A stretch of 64,000 nucleotides of DNA, from positions 85,828,610 to 85,892,609 of the forward strand of contig NC_054702.1 of NCBI RefSeq assembly GCF_016097555.1. Reading direction: 5' to 3'. The notes under the pieces are model-generated. The model made no database searches, was not told where the DNA came from, and was given only the letters and a program-made list of their open reading frames with translations. The stretch comes from Gigantopelta aegis (Eukaryota > Mollusca > Gastropoda > Neomphalida > Peltospiridae). Shown here piece after piece: positions 49,701 through 60,100 of this stretch (positions within the stretch are counted from its first letter, which is position 1; each line of letters opens with the position of its first letter). Made by a program: the position numbers and the translations under genes.

Positions 49701-52700
49701 TGACTGAAGGAATGGACTACAAATCAAGAATAGGGAATTATTGCATAAAATTATAGTATCTCCAATTGTATAAATCCATGAAATTATCCAAGAAAACATA
49801 CATTTGTATGTGGAAAAAACATAAGGACATCATACTCACAGGGCAGCGAAATCTAATATTTTCAATTCCACCATACTTTGAAAACATCTTTTTCAGGTCC
49901 TGAAATACAGAATCCAAGTTGATTAAATACAACATGGATGATATTCAGGAAATGAAAGGAATTTTTGTTTTAAAACTAAGCACATTTTAAACAGCTATTG
50001 AAACGTATTGTCATCCCATTCAATCACATTACCACTAAGCTACAATCCATCCCTAACATTTAACAGCTGATGTTTATCCAATATAGGCAATACAAAACTG
50101 AAAAATTCAATTCCAGCTAATGTTTTGGGGTTTATTTTAAATTTTATTAAAATTTCTTTATTTTTGCATTAATCTTTGGGAACTGACAGATTTAACAAGT
50201 ATTCTGAGAGTACTGCAAAAGCAATAGATGTCTCAACAAATGATTGTGTCTTCTACGTTCAAGGGCCATAACTCTGTAACAAATGGGTAAATAACCATGG
50301 AATGAATGAATGACTGAATGTTTAATGACACCCAAGCACAAAAATACACATTGGCAATTGGGTGGTGTGACAAATGGTAAGTATATGAAAATATTAAAAT
50401 AACCATGGAAGTCAAACTATCTTTAACTGTACTTAAAGTTAAAGTTTGTTTTGTTTAACGACACAACTAGAGCACATTGATTAATTAATCATCGGCTATT
50501 GGATGTCAAATATTTGTTAATTCAGAGGAAACCTGCAACATTTTTCTTAATGCAGAAAGGGATCTTTTATATGCACTTTCCCACAGACAGGAAAGCTTGT
50601 TGTGGTGCACTACAAAAAAAACAATCAGTTTAATGGATACACAGAGGTGGTTTGATCCTGCAATGCAAGCACCTCAAGTGAGCACTCAACCGACTGAGCT
50701 AAATCCCTCCCATCTGTACTTGATAAAGTTAAACACAAATTTCAGCCGAAAATTTTGAGGCATTGTGGAAAAAATATGTAGAAAACTGCTGAATCTTTAA
50801 CCACAACTAGACTGTCTCAAATGAGCATTTTCCAATTCCAATATTTAATCACAAGATAATTAAGTTTTAAAATATCCCAGTTACTAGTATTTCTAAAAGG
50901 AGCATTCCACTATAGCTTAACAATATGTTTGAAGAACATGAGTACAAGAAATTTTAGAAAACATTTCTGTTCCTTGAAAATTCAGTTTAAGTGTTTATCT
51001 TGAAGTATTCTAATGATTAATATGTACCTTTTTTGTTACTGTGATAGCTACATTTCCAACAAACACGGTTCGACTGTCGGCAGCAGGGTCTCGTTTCCGT
51101 TTTATTTTTTTCTTTACACTCAAATGACTTGTGTCTTCTTCAGATTCAGAATCATTTTCTGTTTTTCTTTTTTTAGACTTGTATGGACTAGACATAGAGC
51201 AAAATAGAAATGCATATTTTGTATCAAATGCTCCAGATAAAAATATATCTTTTTAAATAAATAAATAAGTCATATCATCATGTCATGTCACTTTATGTGA
51301 TGTTTCACATCACATTACGCCACATCACATTATTACGTTACTGCTCCAGAATTATTTTTTTTACAAAACAAATTTTTTTTAAAATAAATAAATGGTATAC
51401 ATTTTTACAGTAAAAGGTATTTATGTTAGTGCACATTAGTAAATGACCATGACCTTGCCCTTGGATAACGTAAGCACCTGAAAGACTCATCTGATGAACA
51501 TTCATAACAAATATGCAAATTTCCATCCAAAACTGAATGAAGAAATATACAATGATAATATAACAGTTCACAATATACATATGAAGGGAATTATTGTAAA
51601 AGCATACATCAACTCCTTGTTTAACAAATAGCTGTCAGGGGACTAATTCACTAAACTTTCGCAACTTTGCGATCTCGCAGTGCAATGCTAAAAGACTTGC
51701 AAAGAGGATGCTTTGTTGTCTAGCAGAGCCTAAGAGACCTTTGTGAATTAGGCCCCTGGTTTTAAACATGTATTTGTGACATTTGTTCTGCCCACTGCTA
51801 CAACATACACATGTAAATTAAATTAGTAATCAGCAGCATGGGCTATTTTACATACACTTTCCCCAGATAGGATAGAACATAAAACAGCTTTGATGTACAA
51901 GAAGCATGGATTGGAATATGTCTACTATTGGGGATGAATCCCATGACCATCTGGACCTCAAGCTGGAACCCTACCACAAGGCTCTACAAGACTCGCCATC
52001 TTGCACGGCACAAGTGTTTTGGGTGTTATGTAGGACAATTCAACTGATAACCAATTTAAATATTGCTCGACTCTTTCAACAGAAACATTAGGGTTGGACA
52101 AGTGCATTTTGGATGGGACAAGTGAAAATGGAGAGGAGGCACTTGTGGTACAGGACAAGTGAATGTTGAGAGTCTGTACTAAACAGCGATATTTGTATTC
52201 AGATTTCTGGTATGTTATAACTCTATATGGTGTAACAATTGCCATACTATCCTGTCCCTTACTGCTAATTGGAAAGAGTAGTCCGTTGCGGCAGCAGGTT
52301 TCCCTTTCTTATTATCGGTGTGGTCTTTAATTATATATCCAACACCATATAACTGCAGTGAACATCAGTGATGTATAACAAAACATTTGCTCTCAAGGGA
52401 CTTAATACAATTTACATATCACTTTTTAATCTGTGTTGAACTAGGGTTTCAATTCCCGAAATGTTATCTCCTACACATGGGCCTCAAGTATATAAGAAAA
52501 TGTCATACATAGAGTCTGATGGAGTCTTCTTTAGAAGTGATTCATGAACAATCCCTTTTGGAGGACAAAATCCTGCTTTGCTTTTTTCACCAGTCTGTGA
52601 TGGTTTTTGATTGGCAGCTTTTACAGTACTATCTTTCTTCTCTTTTTTTGCTTTTTTCTGGTTTAAAAAAAAAAAAAATATATCATTAATTTCAAATACA

Positions 52701-55700
52701 ACAACACATGAATTGTCTAAAGTATTTTCTAACAATTAACACAGTGGAGAAAGGGATGAAGCATACACAATTTTACTTTTTAATTCATATTTTTAAAAAA
52801 ATGATTGGTGGGGTGTCAAGATTGGGATCCTTTCTCTATACTCCCATAATAACATTTCTAAGCATCCATGGAAAGTTGTAATAGGGAAATTATTGTTGAG
52901 TAAATTTACCAATTCATGCTTTAAGATGGTACTTGCCCCATTACCAAATACAAAATGAAGTAGAAATTGGTAAACATATTTCATAATAAATTTGACAGAC
53001 AGCTAATTTAAGAATTAGAATATTAAAGTTAGCATTAATTTTAAAATATTTTGTCTGGCTAAAACCAACTGAATTTGTCTACATATTTTCAGACAGTATT
53101 GTCTTAACTGCTAAACAGTGGTTACTTGGTTATATTTTCAACACATTTACACATTTTCAGGCCATTAAGTGAGTCAAAAAAATTGGAAAATAGGAATTTT
53201 TGTTGCCTGAAAATAGGGTTAAAATAAGAATTTTGCCCACAAAATGGGAATTTTGTATAAAAGTAAATGTCCCAAAATAGAGAATATTGCAGGGGTCAAG
53301 TGAGTGAGCCATCTCAAAAAACTAAATATTCAAGTAGAAAACCATTGAAAAGATAATAATACAGGAAAATAAAACAATGTGTATATCATAGGAATAAAAT
53401 AGGCACTTATTTTGTTTTAAGATGGCCTCCCAACACCCCTTATAGCCATCCCGATCAACCACTTTTTATTCAGACAATGCAGTAGAGTTAAATTTGGTTC
53501 TTTGGTGTAAGACTTTTAAAAAGCAACACAATGCAGTATTTCTTTTATGCTATTGAATAATACACGGTCAACTTTTAACTCTGAAATGACAGGGGTGTTG
53601 ACTGAAAAAACCCAACAACAAGGCATTGCTGACCCAGTGACATCAAAAACAGCAGCAATGACACTGTGTGTGTGTGTGTATATGTGATTGAATGTGGGTA
53701 TGGACACTATTTTTAAAATTAGTTTTCTCTTGGTAGATCAACTGGATAATATAGCTGGATTTAGTAGCTGTGTGCTAACTGAATTGGTAGCAATATGTCA
53801 CATCATTATGATACTGCAGGTGTGCACATTTAATAGAATACTTGTTACAGTAAGCAAAGCACAACCTGCAAATGAGCACTGAAGTCCTACTTCCTTAGAC
53901 ACCATGCACCAGTATATCAGAGGTAACCCTAACAGCTTCAGCCTGACTTCGTACAATTTAGACGTGATGAGATGATGATAACTAGTTTAATGTGCCCATA
54001 TACCACTAGGATTTCGAACACGCCCATCCTGAGTCCAACCTCCGATAAGATCGGTGGCCTGACTCGGAATGGAGGAGGGGGGGGGGGGGGGGGGGGGAGT
54101 GAAAATGGGCAGAATTTTGAAAATAGCAATTAGTAAAAAAGTTAATACATTAAATAAAAATAATAATAAAAAGGTTACAAGCCAAAAATAAAAAAGAATT
54201 GACTCCTCGGCCGAATATTTATATAATTTGGAGCATTTCAGAAGGACAGTCCAAAATTAAATAAGAGAAAGAAGAGAGGATCGGAATATTTAATAATAAA
54301 AAAAAATAATAAGTAATTTCGACATAAAATTTTGAACGTAGATCTAAAAGTTTAAAGTCTGATCGATATGTCCATGGGAGTGGCCTCGTTAAGGCCGTTT
54401 GGGTGCACAGCTTAAAGGGACGAGATGGGTTGCATCCCGTCAAGAAAACCCCTAGATTGACAGTCGATAGACGTTGAAGGTGTAGTGCTGTGCTGAAATA
54501 CAGATCTTGAGAAGCCGGATCCGTCTGAACAAGAGAGAGAGTATCAGACTAGGGTATAGTCCAGTCGTCATGGGTTGGTATAGTGGTGCAGAAGGGCCCG
54601 ACTCCGGAGGATACGAGATGGTATCACTATAAAGCAAGGTAAAGTCTAGAAAAAGAGTAGTAGGGGCAGACTCCGCTTCCTATTTCTTCTTAGAGTGGGG
54701 CGGTCAATCTTCCAGTGCTTCTAGGACAGGCTCGGACATGTAGAGACTAAATGCAAACAACCGTGGCGTTCTGCAGAATGGCCGTCATACGAGGCATGAA
54801 AAAAACAAGTCGACAGTCAGACGGAGAAATGACGTGGAGGCAAGGAATCTCCCTAAAAAAGAATCCAACCTGGTGGTGCAGGCTGTCGAAACGAGAAGCG
54901 TTCCAGCGTTCAATCAGTTCCAATGGCCGCATACATCCCAGTAGAAAACTTCATTTCGCTGACAAAAACAACGAAATGAAGGACCCCCAAGTCGAGCACA
55001 CGAAAGCACGTGCAGTGTGCATAAGCGAAACAAACACGTCTTATCGCGTGGAGCTCCAGACTGGGAATGACGTGATGAGAAATGTGGAAAATGTAAGGTA
55101 TTTGCACAAACACCCACCCACCCACACAATTTAGCAGGTTTTTTTTTTTTTAGAAAAAAAAAAATCAGGCCACCAACAGACTAAGCAGTAAACCAGCCCC
55201 AAGTTCAGCCAGCAAACGTTTCGCTAACGTTCGTAAAGTATTTGATTGGTTCCTAATGTGACCATTTGGTTTACCGTGAAGCGCATAACCCAGTCTAGCG
55301 TTTGCCAATAGTACTGCACACGGGTCAATCGTCAGTTTTACAGCGTGTGACAATAGTAAAATAGTATTAATTTTTTTAACTTCGCGGAAAATCGTAATTC
55401 CGTTTCCAAATGTAAATTCTGTTTCATCAAAAAGAGGGCTAAAAAAAAAAAAAAGAGGAATAAATAGGAAAAAGTAGGATACTTGATGGCCTGCATTTTT
55501 GATGATAGAAACTTTACTCTAAACTGTACAGTATCGCCCCCCACCCACCCCCCCAATTTGGTGACAGTTATATATTTATTTTATGTTTTAAATTTTTTTG
55601 TTGGATAATCCGAGGGATCCCTTTGGGATCATTTGTGGCCTTTCATTTCATTGCCCCCTACACCCCAATGGATTTTCTGGATTTTCAGATTACTAGTTTG

Positions 55701-56098
55701 TAGCATTAGTACATTGTTATAATTGGATATATATATGCAGAAACAAAATAAGGGTTGCCTGAATTTGTTTTTCTCAGAGGTTTGCATTCAATGTAACCAT
55801 ATTCTGTCAAATCATCTATTTAAAGCATCAAAACCTGCAAAAACCCAGTTATTTTCTAAAAAAATTTCAATAATTACATAAAATTTGCATGCAAATTAAA
55901 ATAAAATTTGCCAATTGTTTTTAAAATTTACAAATTTGGCTATTAAACCAGTAGAACACTCACCTTCAAGGCTGCTTCTGAACAGTCAACTGAAAACAAC
56001 TTGGTCAGCTGTTTATTTGAATCTGGAGCAGCTGTGGAGGTTGACTGACAACCAGAAAGCAGGTTAGCAACTTGACCAACAAAGTACTTGCACTCCAT
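43738..56098 (-). CDS. RBM34: RNA-binding motif protein 34 (two RRMs), complete
   Basis: Vertebrate RBM34 is a nucleolar RNA-binding protein related to yeast Nop12; the role here is inferred from that. Exons in transcript order (minus): 56098-55964, 52657-52509, 51187-51028, 49899-49840, 49437-49394, 49179-49096, 48461-48401, 47931-47889, 47516-47398, 44830-44757, 43993-43738. All phases agree and give 394 residues (human 430). The start [14 protein letters not shown] matches the family's conserved 'GQVASSLF' N-terminus. A Lys-rich acidic/basic linker follows. RRM1 is about residues 134-228 (RNP2 TVFVGN, RNP1 NMIAFVCF); RRM2 is about 237-309 (RNP2 SVFVGNL, RNP1 GKGFGYVQF). The last 85 residues are very basic ([17 protein letters not shown]), suiting nucleolar localisation. 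The last intron has a weak donor (AG|GTGTGC). The largest introns hold MITEs, SINEs and retroposon copy 2. Confidence 0.93.
44569..44712. repeat. 46-bp tandem repeat, three copies
   Basis: Unit containing caatagttatttctacaaaa recurs at 44583, 44629 and 44675, nearly identical. It starts 45 bp beyond the weak splice donor of RBM34 exon 44830-44757. Confidence 0.95.
46690..46800 (+). repeat. Dispersed repeat B, plus copy
   Basis: Opposite-strand partner of 24300-24400 (shares cacatttatcaccaatg and ggtgcacctc-aactttgac). Within an RBM34 intron. Confidence 0.65.
47984..48092. mobile_element. hAT-type MITE, second copy
   Basis: Ends CAGTGGCATAGCATGGG and GTTACGCCACTG. It shares the interior tgccccgggcacaaaattctggactggtgg with 28742-28889. 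Shorter than that copy. Confidence 0.75.
50196..50790 (+). repeat. Dispersed repeat C, copy 2, with nested SINE material
   Basis: Matches 39056-39470 at its left part, is interrupted by a SINE tail fragment at about 50300-50390 and a near-complete SINE at 50438-50711, then resumes (tacttgataaagttaaacacaaattt..). It lies in an RBM34 intron. Confidence 0.6.
50438..50711 (-). mobile_element. Near full-length SINE in RBM34 intron
   Basis: Minus strand: gggagggatttagctcagtc (A box), ttgcaggatcaaaccacctc (B-box region), body, tail gattaattaatcaatgtgctctagttgtgtcgttaaac. On minus it is in the same sense as RBM34. Confidence 0.82.
51637..51757. mobile_element. Palindromic MITE
   Basis: AGGGGACTAATTCACTAAAC pairs with the complement of ctttgtgaattaggcccct. 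About 121 bp in an RBM34 intron; the interior (gcaactttgcgatctcgc) is non-coding. Confidence 0.7.
51833..52375. mobile_element. Degenerate SINE fragments
   Basis: 51833-51965 resembles a decayed minus-strand SINE body (cttttcc-cagataggatagaacata; gggatgaatccc). 52250-52375 is a plus-strand body and tail piece (ccttactgctaattggaaagagtag; gcagcaggtttccctttctt; tatccaacaccatataactg). Both are weak matches inside an RBM34 intron. Confidence 0.5.
53973..55068 (-). mobile_element. 1.1-kb non-autonomous retroposon, copy 2
   Basis: Flanked by a perfect 12-bp direct repeat, GACGTGATGAGA (53961-53972 and 55069-55080). In minus sense it starts cattcccagtctggagctcc and ends gggcacattaaactagttat with an (ATC)n tail, matching copy 1 (32912-33983) end to end. 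Where copy 1 has (CA)n, this copy has a homopolymer C run (G at 54078-54097 on plus). Open frames across it merely reflect the repeat. It lies in RBM34 intron 1, in the same sense as the gene. Confidence 0.88.
55195..55305 (+). repeat. Dispersed repeat D, copy 1
   Basis: ccccaagttcagccagcaaacgtttcgctaacgttcg..ggtttaccgtgaagcgcataac. A copy in the same orientation at 58499-58608 is about 85 percent identical. One copy is in RBM34 intron 1 and the other in MAP4K intron 1. The open minus frames they share are repeat-derived. Confidence 0.75.
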
Positions 56099-57148
56099 TG
56101 TTAATTCTGAAGTACAAATAAAAGTTTATATTATTTATAATTATTAAAGAAAATAAATGTTTGTTTTGATTAATGACACATTTTATTCTATTAGCAAGGG
56201 ATCTTCTGTATATACATTTTACCAAAGGCAGGACAGCACATACCACAACCAGTAATATAATGGTCGGAGCGGTTATAGAATCTGTCCGCCACTAATCCTT
56301 CTGTAAAAAGAGGGATTTTTTGGTGGGGATTCTTAAAAAAAGTGGGGCATGGTTTTTTGCGGAGGAAAAAGAAAGAAAATAAAATAATTTATTTAGTAAA
56401 AAAAAATAATAATTAAAAAATATAGGCCTATGGACATTAAGACTTATTGGGGGGGGCCAGCCCCCCCCCCCCACCCAGCCCCCCTACCCAGCCCCCCTTG
56501 CTAACCATAATCACTCTGTAGCCCTGTAGGCTATCAACACTCCTCTGTAACAATCAACCGACAAAGTTCCTAAATTAAAATAAAGTAAAACAGAAAATCA
56601 CTCGACCCTATGTTCCTAAAATAAACTAAACCCTAACCGTTCCTGAAATAAAACACAAAATAACGCAAAGTTCCTAAAATAAAATGGAAATTAACTCAAG
56701 TTATTGGCTTTATTTTAGTAGGCCTAATCGTCAGAGTAGTTAAAATTATCGAAAATTACATATTCGTTATTTAGTAAATGGTTGTATTTAGGTGGCGGAC
56801 ATATTCTATAACCGTACCGTGTATTTCATTACAGACCTAGTAGATAAAAATAGTAAATATGTTAATGACAAGATTACTAGCTGGTCCGGAGGGACGTAAT
56901 AAGTGTGGTTAAGAAAAGTATTGCCTTAAAGTGCCCCATACACTAGCTGAGTAGCTCTGATCTGGCAAGTTGATTTTTTCTTTAAAAGGGAAATAACTCT
57001 TGAGAACTTCCGCACATAAGTTGCGCATGTTCGGAAGCTGATGATCAACCCCCATTGAAAACAGAAAATCTATTCACAATGACAAGAGATCGTTGATTAA
57101 TTGTGTAACTTACCACTATTGGTACTCTTCCAGTTGTTTATCAGAATA
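56099..57148. promoter_or_regulatory. Head-to-head RBM34 / MAP4K shared promoter interval
   Basis: 1050 bp separate the two start codons, which face apart. Within it, 56156-56262 is a minus-strand SINE fragment (gtttgttttgattaatgac; agcaagggatcttctgtat; aggacagcacataccaca), and 56447-56500 is C/G-rich low complexity. The SINE-free part nearest MAP4K (about 56820-57148) is the better candidate for common regulatory DNA. No TATA box or defined factor site is claimed. Confidence 0.55.
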
Positions 57149-60100
57149 ATGTCATTAGATATTCTTCGAAGAAATCCACAGGACGATTTCGAACTCATCC
57201 AAAGAGTGGGAAGTGGAACATACGGAGATGTTTATAAGGTTGTAATCCTGACAGTTCATTTGATCTGGGTTATTTGACAATTAGTTTTGATGCATGACGC
57301 ATACTTATACTACTATTTTATTCAAAGAAATTTTTTGTCCTTAATGATTTTTTACTTTGTTAATTATTTTAGAAAAATATTTTTGATTGAAAATACCTGT
57401 ATGAAATACTTTTTTTTCTTCTAAAAATAAAATTATTAAATACCCTAATCAATAGTCGCACACCTCACATTTTTTCTAACAATTGCAAGGTCACACGAAC
57501 CAGTGATTTCACATTTATGCACTGTTGAAGAAATAACATTCCCTGATCCCAGGCCCTAATCTAGAATTGAAAAAGGAGAAGTGACTTCTCCTTTCCAAGA
57601 AGAAAGAGGAGAAGATTGATAAAACGCATGGATATTTATCGGTACATTTCGTAAAGTTTCGCCATGTTCCAAATTATACACTCTGTTATAATTGTTATAT
57701 TTTAATATGAAATACTACTTCTTATGGTAATAAAATTTAAACAAAACAATTGTATGTTGAATTAATAACAATTTAAAGTAGTTGATAATGTGTTATGTTA
57801 AAATGAAAGTAATAATTAGTATTTTTTAGTATTACTAAAATGAATGTAGCCGACACTTGACTGGTCACAGCAAATGGCACGACATATGTCGATATACAGT
57901 CTGGCACCAAAGTAAAAACATGGACCGACAAGGTGCCACATTATAACTTAAGCTATGACACTAAACAAGTCGTGGTCTTGACGTCAGAAAACATCGCATT
58001 CTGAATCGCTACACAAGTTTTAGAGATTGCTACACAACAGTGATAGAAATAAGCATAATTTTTTACTAGTCCACCGGAGAAATATATCTACAAATCTACT
58101 TGTCCGCCAACATTTTCACTTATCTAAATATATGGTTTGTTTTATTCAAGTACAAGGATCAGGGCGAAAAATTTGGCCTTTTTCACGAGAATCCATGTGG
58201 ATTCCCATTAAAGCAGTCCACGGAAATCCTCCTATTCTAAACATTTTCAGAGAACTTTATCAACAGTGTTAGTGTATAGAATTATGTGTCATATGCTACT
58301 AACTGTATATATGGATTAGTGTATGTAAAACAACCCTTACTTTTTACTGGAAAGAATAACCAATTTGTCAGTAACAGTGCATCCAAGTTTAAAGCAAAAA
58401 AACAACAAACAAACAAAAATGTTTTTTTACTAAAGTTTTTTTGTTGTTGTTGGTTCCATTTTTCTTTACAGTCAGGTTTTTTTTTACGTGTCTTACCAGT
58501 CCCAAGTTCAGCCAGCAAATGTTTGGCTAACGTTCGCGAACTAATTGATTGGTTCCCAACGTGGCCATTTGGTTTACTGTGAAGCGCATAAACTAGTCTA
58601 GCAGGCATTTTTCCGCTCGGTCTGGCTGAACGCAGCCCAGGTTACTTTTCGAAGATTGATTATTCGTAAACAGCGCATGGGATACTTTTGCCGATGTATT
58701 TTGCGCATTGGTTCAATGTTTGTATGGATATTACTTAAGTACATTTCCTCTACGGACAAAAATATTTATTGATTAAAAAGAGCATGTAATTCAAGGTTAG
58801 GAACATAATATCAGCGAACTAAAATAGAAAAGTTTGATGTATTACTAAATTTAACACACTACTGTCTATTATTATTATGTAAGAACTGAACAAACATGTT
58901 CCTTTCGGTTCTCTTCATTGGCAATTTGGTTCATAGAAATGGACCAACCACCGCTTGGCTCCAGGCCAGACTATTCTCGATAAACCTCTATGTTTAGAAC
59001 ATACACGGATTCAAATGTATGCTACGCTTTTGAAGCCAATTTAAACTGAAGCTTGATAAGGGGCCATCCATAATTTTCAACATTTTCACGAGTGTACAAA
59101 CCATACGTGGGGGTTAAGGGGCCAGCGTACACTTTTTTTTGAAAATGAAAAATGTTGATCAACATTTTACATTTGGGGATGTACACTTGCGGGGTGTGTG
59201 TCAAAAGTGTACTCTTTGTACACTTGTGAAATTTTTGAAAATTATGGTTGGCCCCATACCAGACTTTTTTTAATTCTGTAACATTTTACTGACTGCTTAT
59301 TCACAGGACTTAAATGGTAGCCCCATTCCCATGGCTAGTGATATTCAGTGTTGGGCTAGTAAATAATTACCATAACTAGCCCAACGACTAGTGAGGAAAA
59401 AACCTTGTCAAATGCTGCATTTACTTATTTTGTAAATATGAATATCCTGTCCCTTCTTTTCAACCCAGTCTAAGGATTTTTAAGCTCAATCTTCCTCTTT
59501 AGGTGACATATCTGATTATTACTCTTAGTAAAATTGTATTTATTTAAAGTAGGGCTAGTGAATTTTCAAACATGGCTAGCACATTTCTAAAATCACTGAT
59601 CCCATGGCTAGTGGATTTTTATAAAATTCTAGAAGCCCTGATTCAATTTCATAAATTTGTGGAAATATTTCACGCGAATCCAAATAGATTCGGATGTTTT
59701 ATCCTTGCGCGAATAGGATTCAGAGATTCGCGCAAATTTTTAGCCCTGAGGATGATGATTTTGACTGCTCAAAAAGAAACTGCATTGAAATTTTTTACTT
59801 GTCCACTGGACAACCACTGAGGTGCATTTTGTTTGTCCGAGCAGATTTTTACTTCTCACAACAAACAGATAAGTGCTTATTTCGAATGTTGCAAAATTTT
59901 AAAACATTAAACAGTAGTTGCTAATAAATTTTCTATTGATTTCACCTTCTCACTACTGCTAATAACTAACTTTCGGCAAAGAAAACGTTAATTTCACCAG
60001 CTAGATTAGGGCCTCCCTGATCCATTAACAGGTCTACATCTAAAGTATAAATTTGTAACATCATTTCTTGTTTCATCAGTTAAAAAGTAAATTTTCTCTA

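Larger units (their letters stand above)
58001..59932. repeat. Dispersed repeat E split by ~1.85 kb of inserted DNA
   Basis: 58001-58037 (tcgctacacaagttttagagattgctacacaac) and 59889-59932 (gcaaaattttaaaacattaaacagtagttgctaataaa) together match the uninterrupted copy at 61807-61885. The material between, 58038-59888, therefore looks inserted. Both edges carry a gaaataagca word in inverted sense (58043; complement near 59875-59885) and 'cttgtccac/ccg' text. Confidence 0.55.

Noticed and set aside
54751-55134. 127-residue plus-strand open frame, and the related frames at 32905-33153 and 33050-33262
   Set aside because: They lie inside the two copies of the same non-coding retroposon, on either strand, and have no protein motifs.
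58282-58608. 108-residue minus frame similar to one at 55165-55353
   Set aside because: The similarity comes from dispersed repeat D; the frames have no start, splice or motif support.
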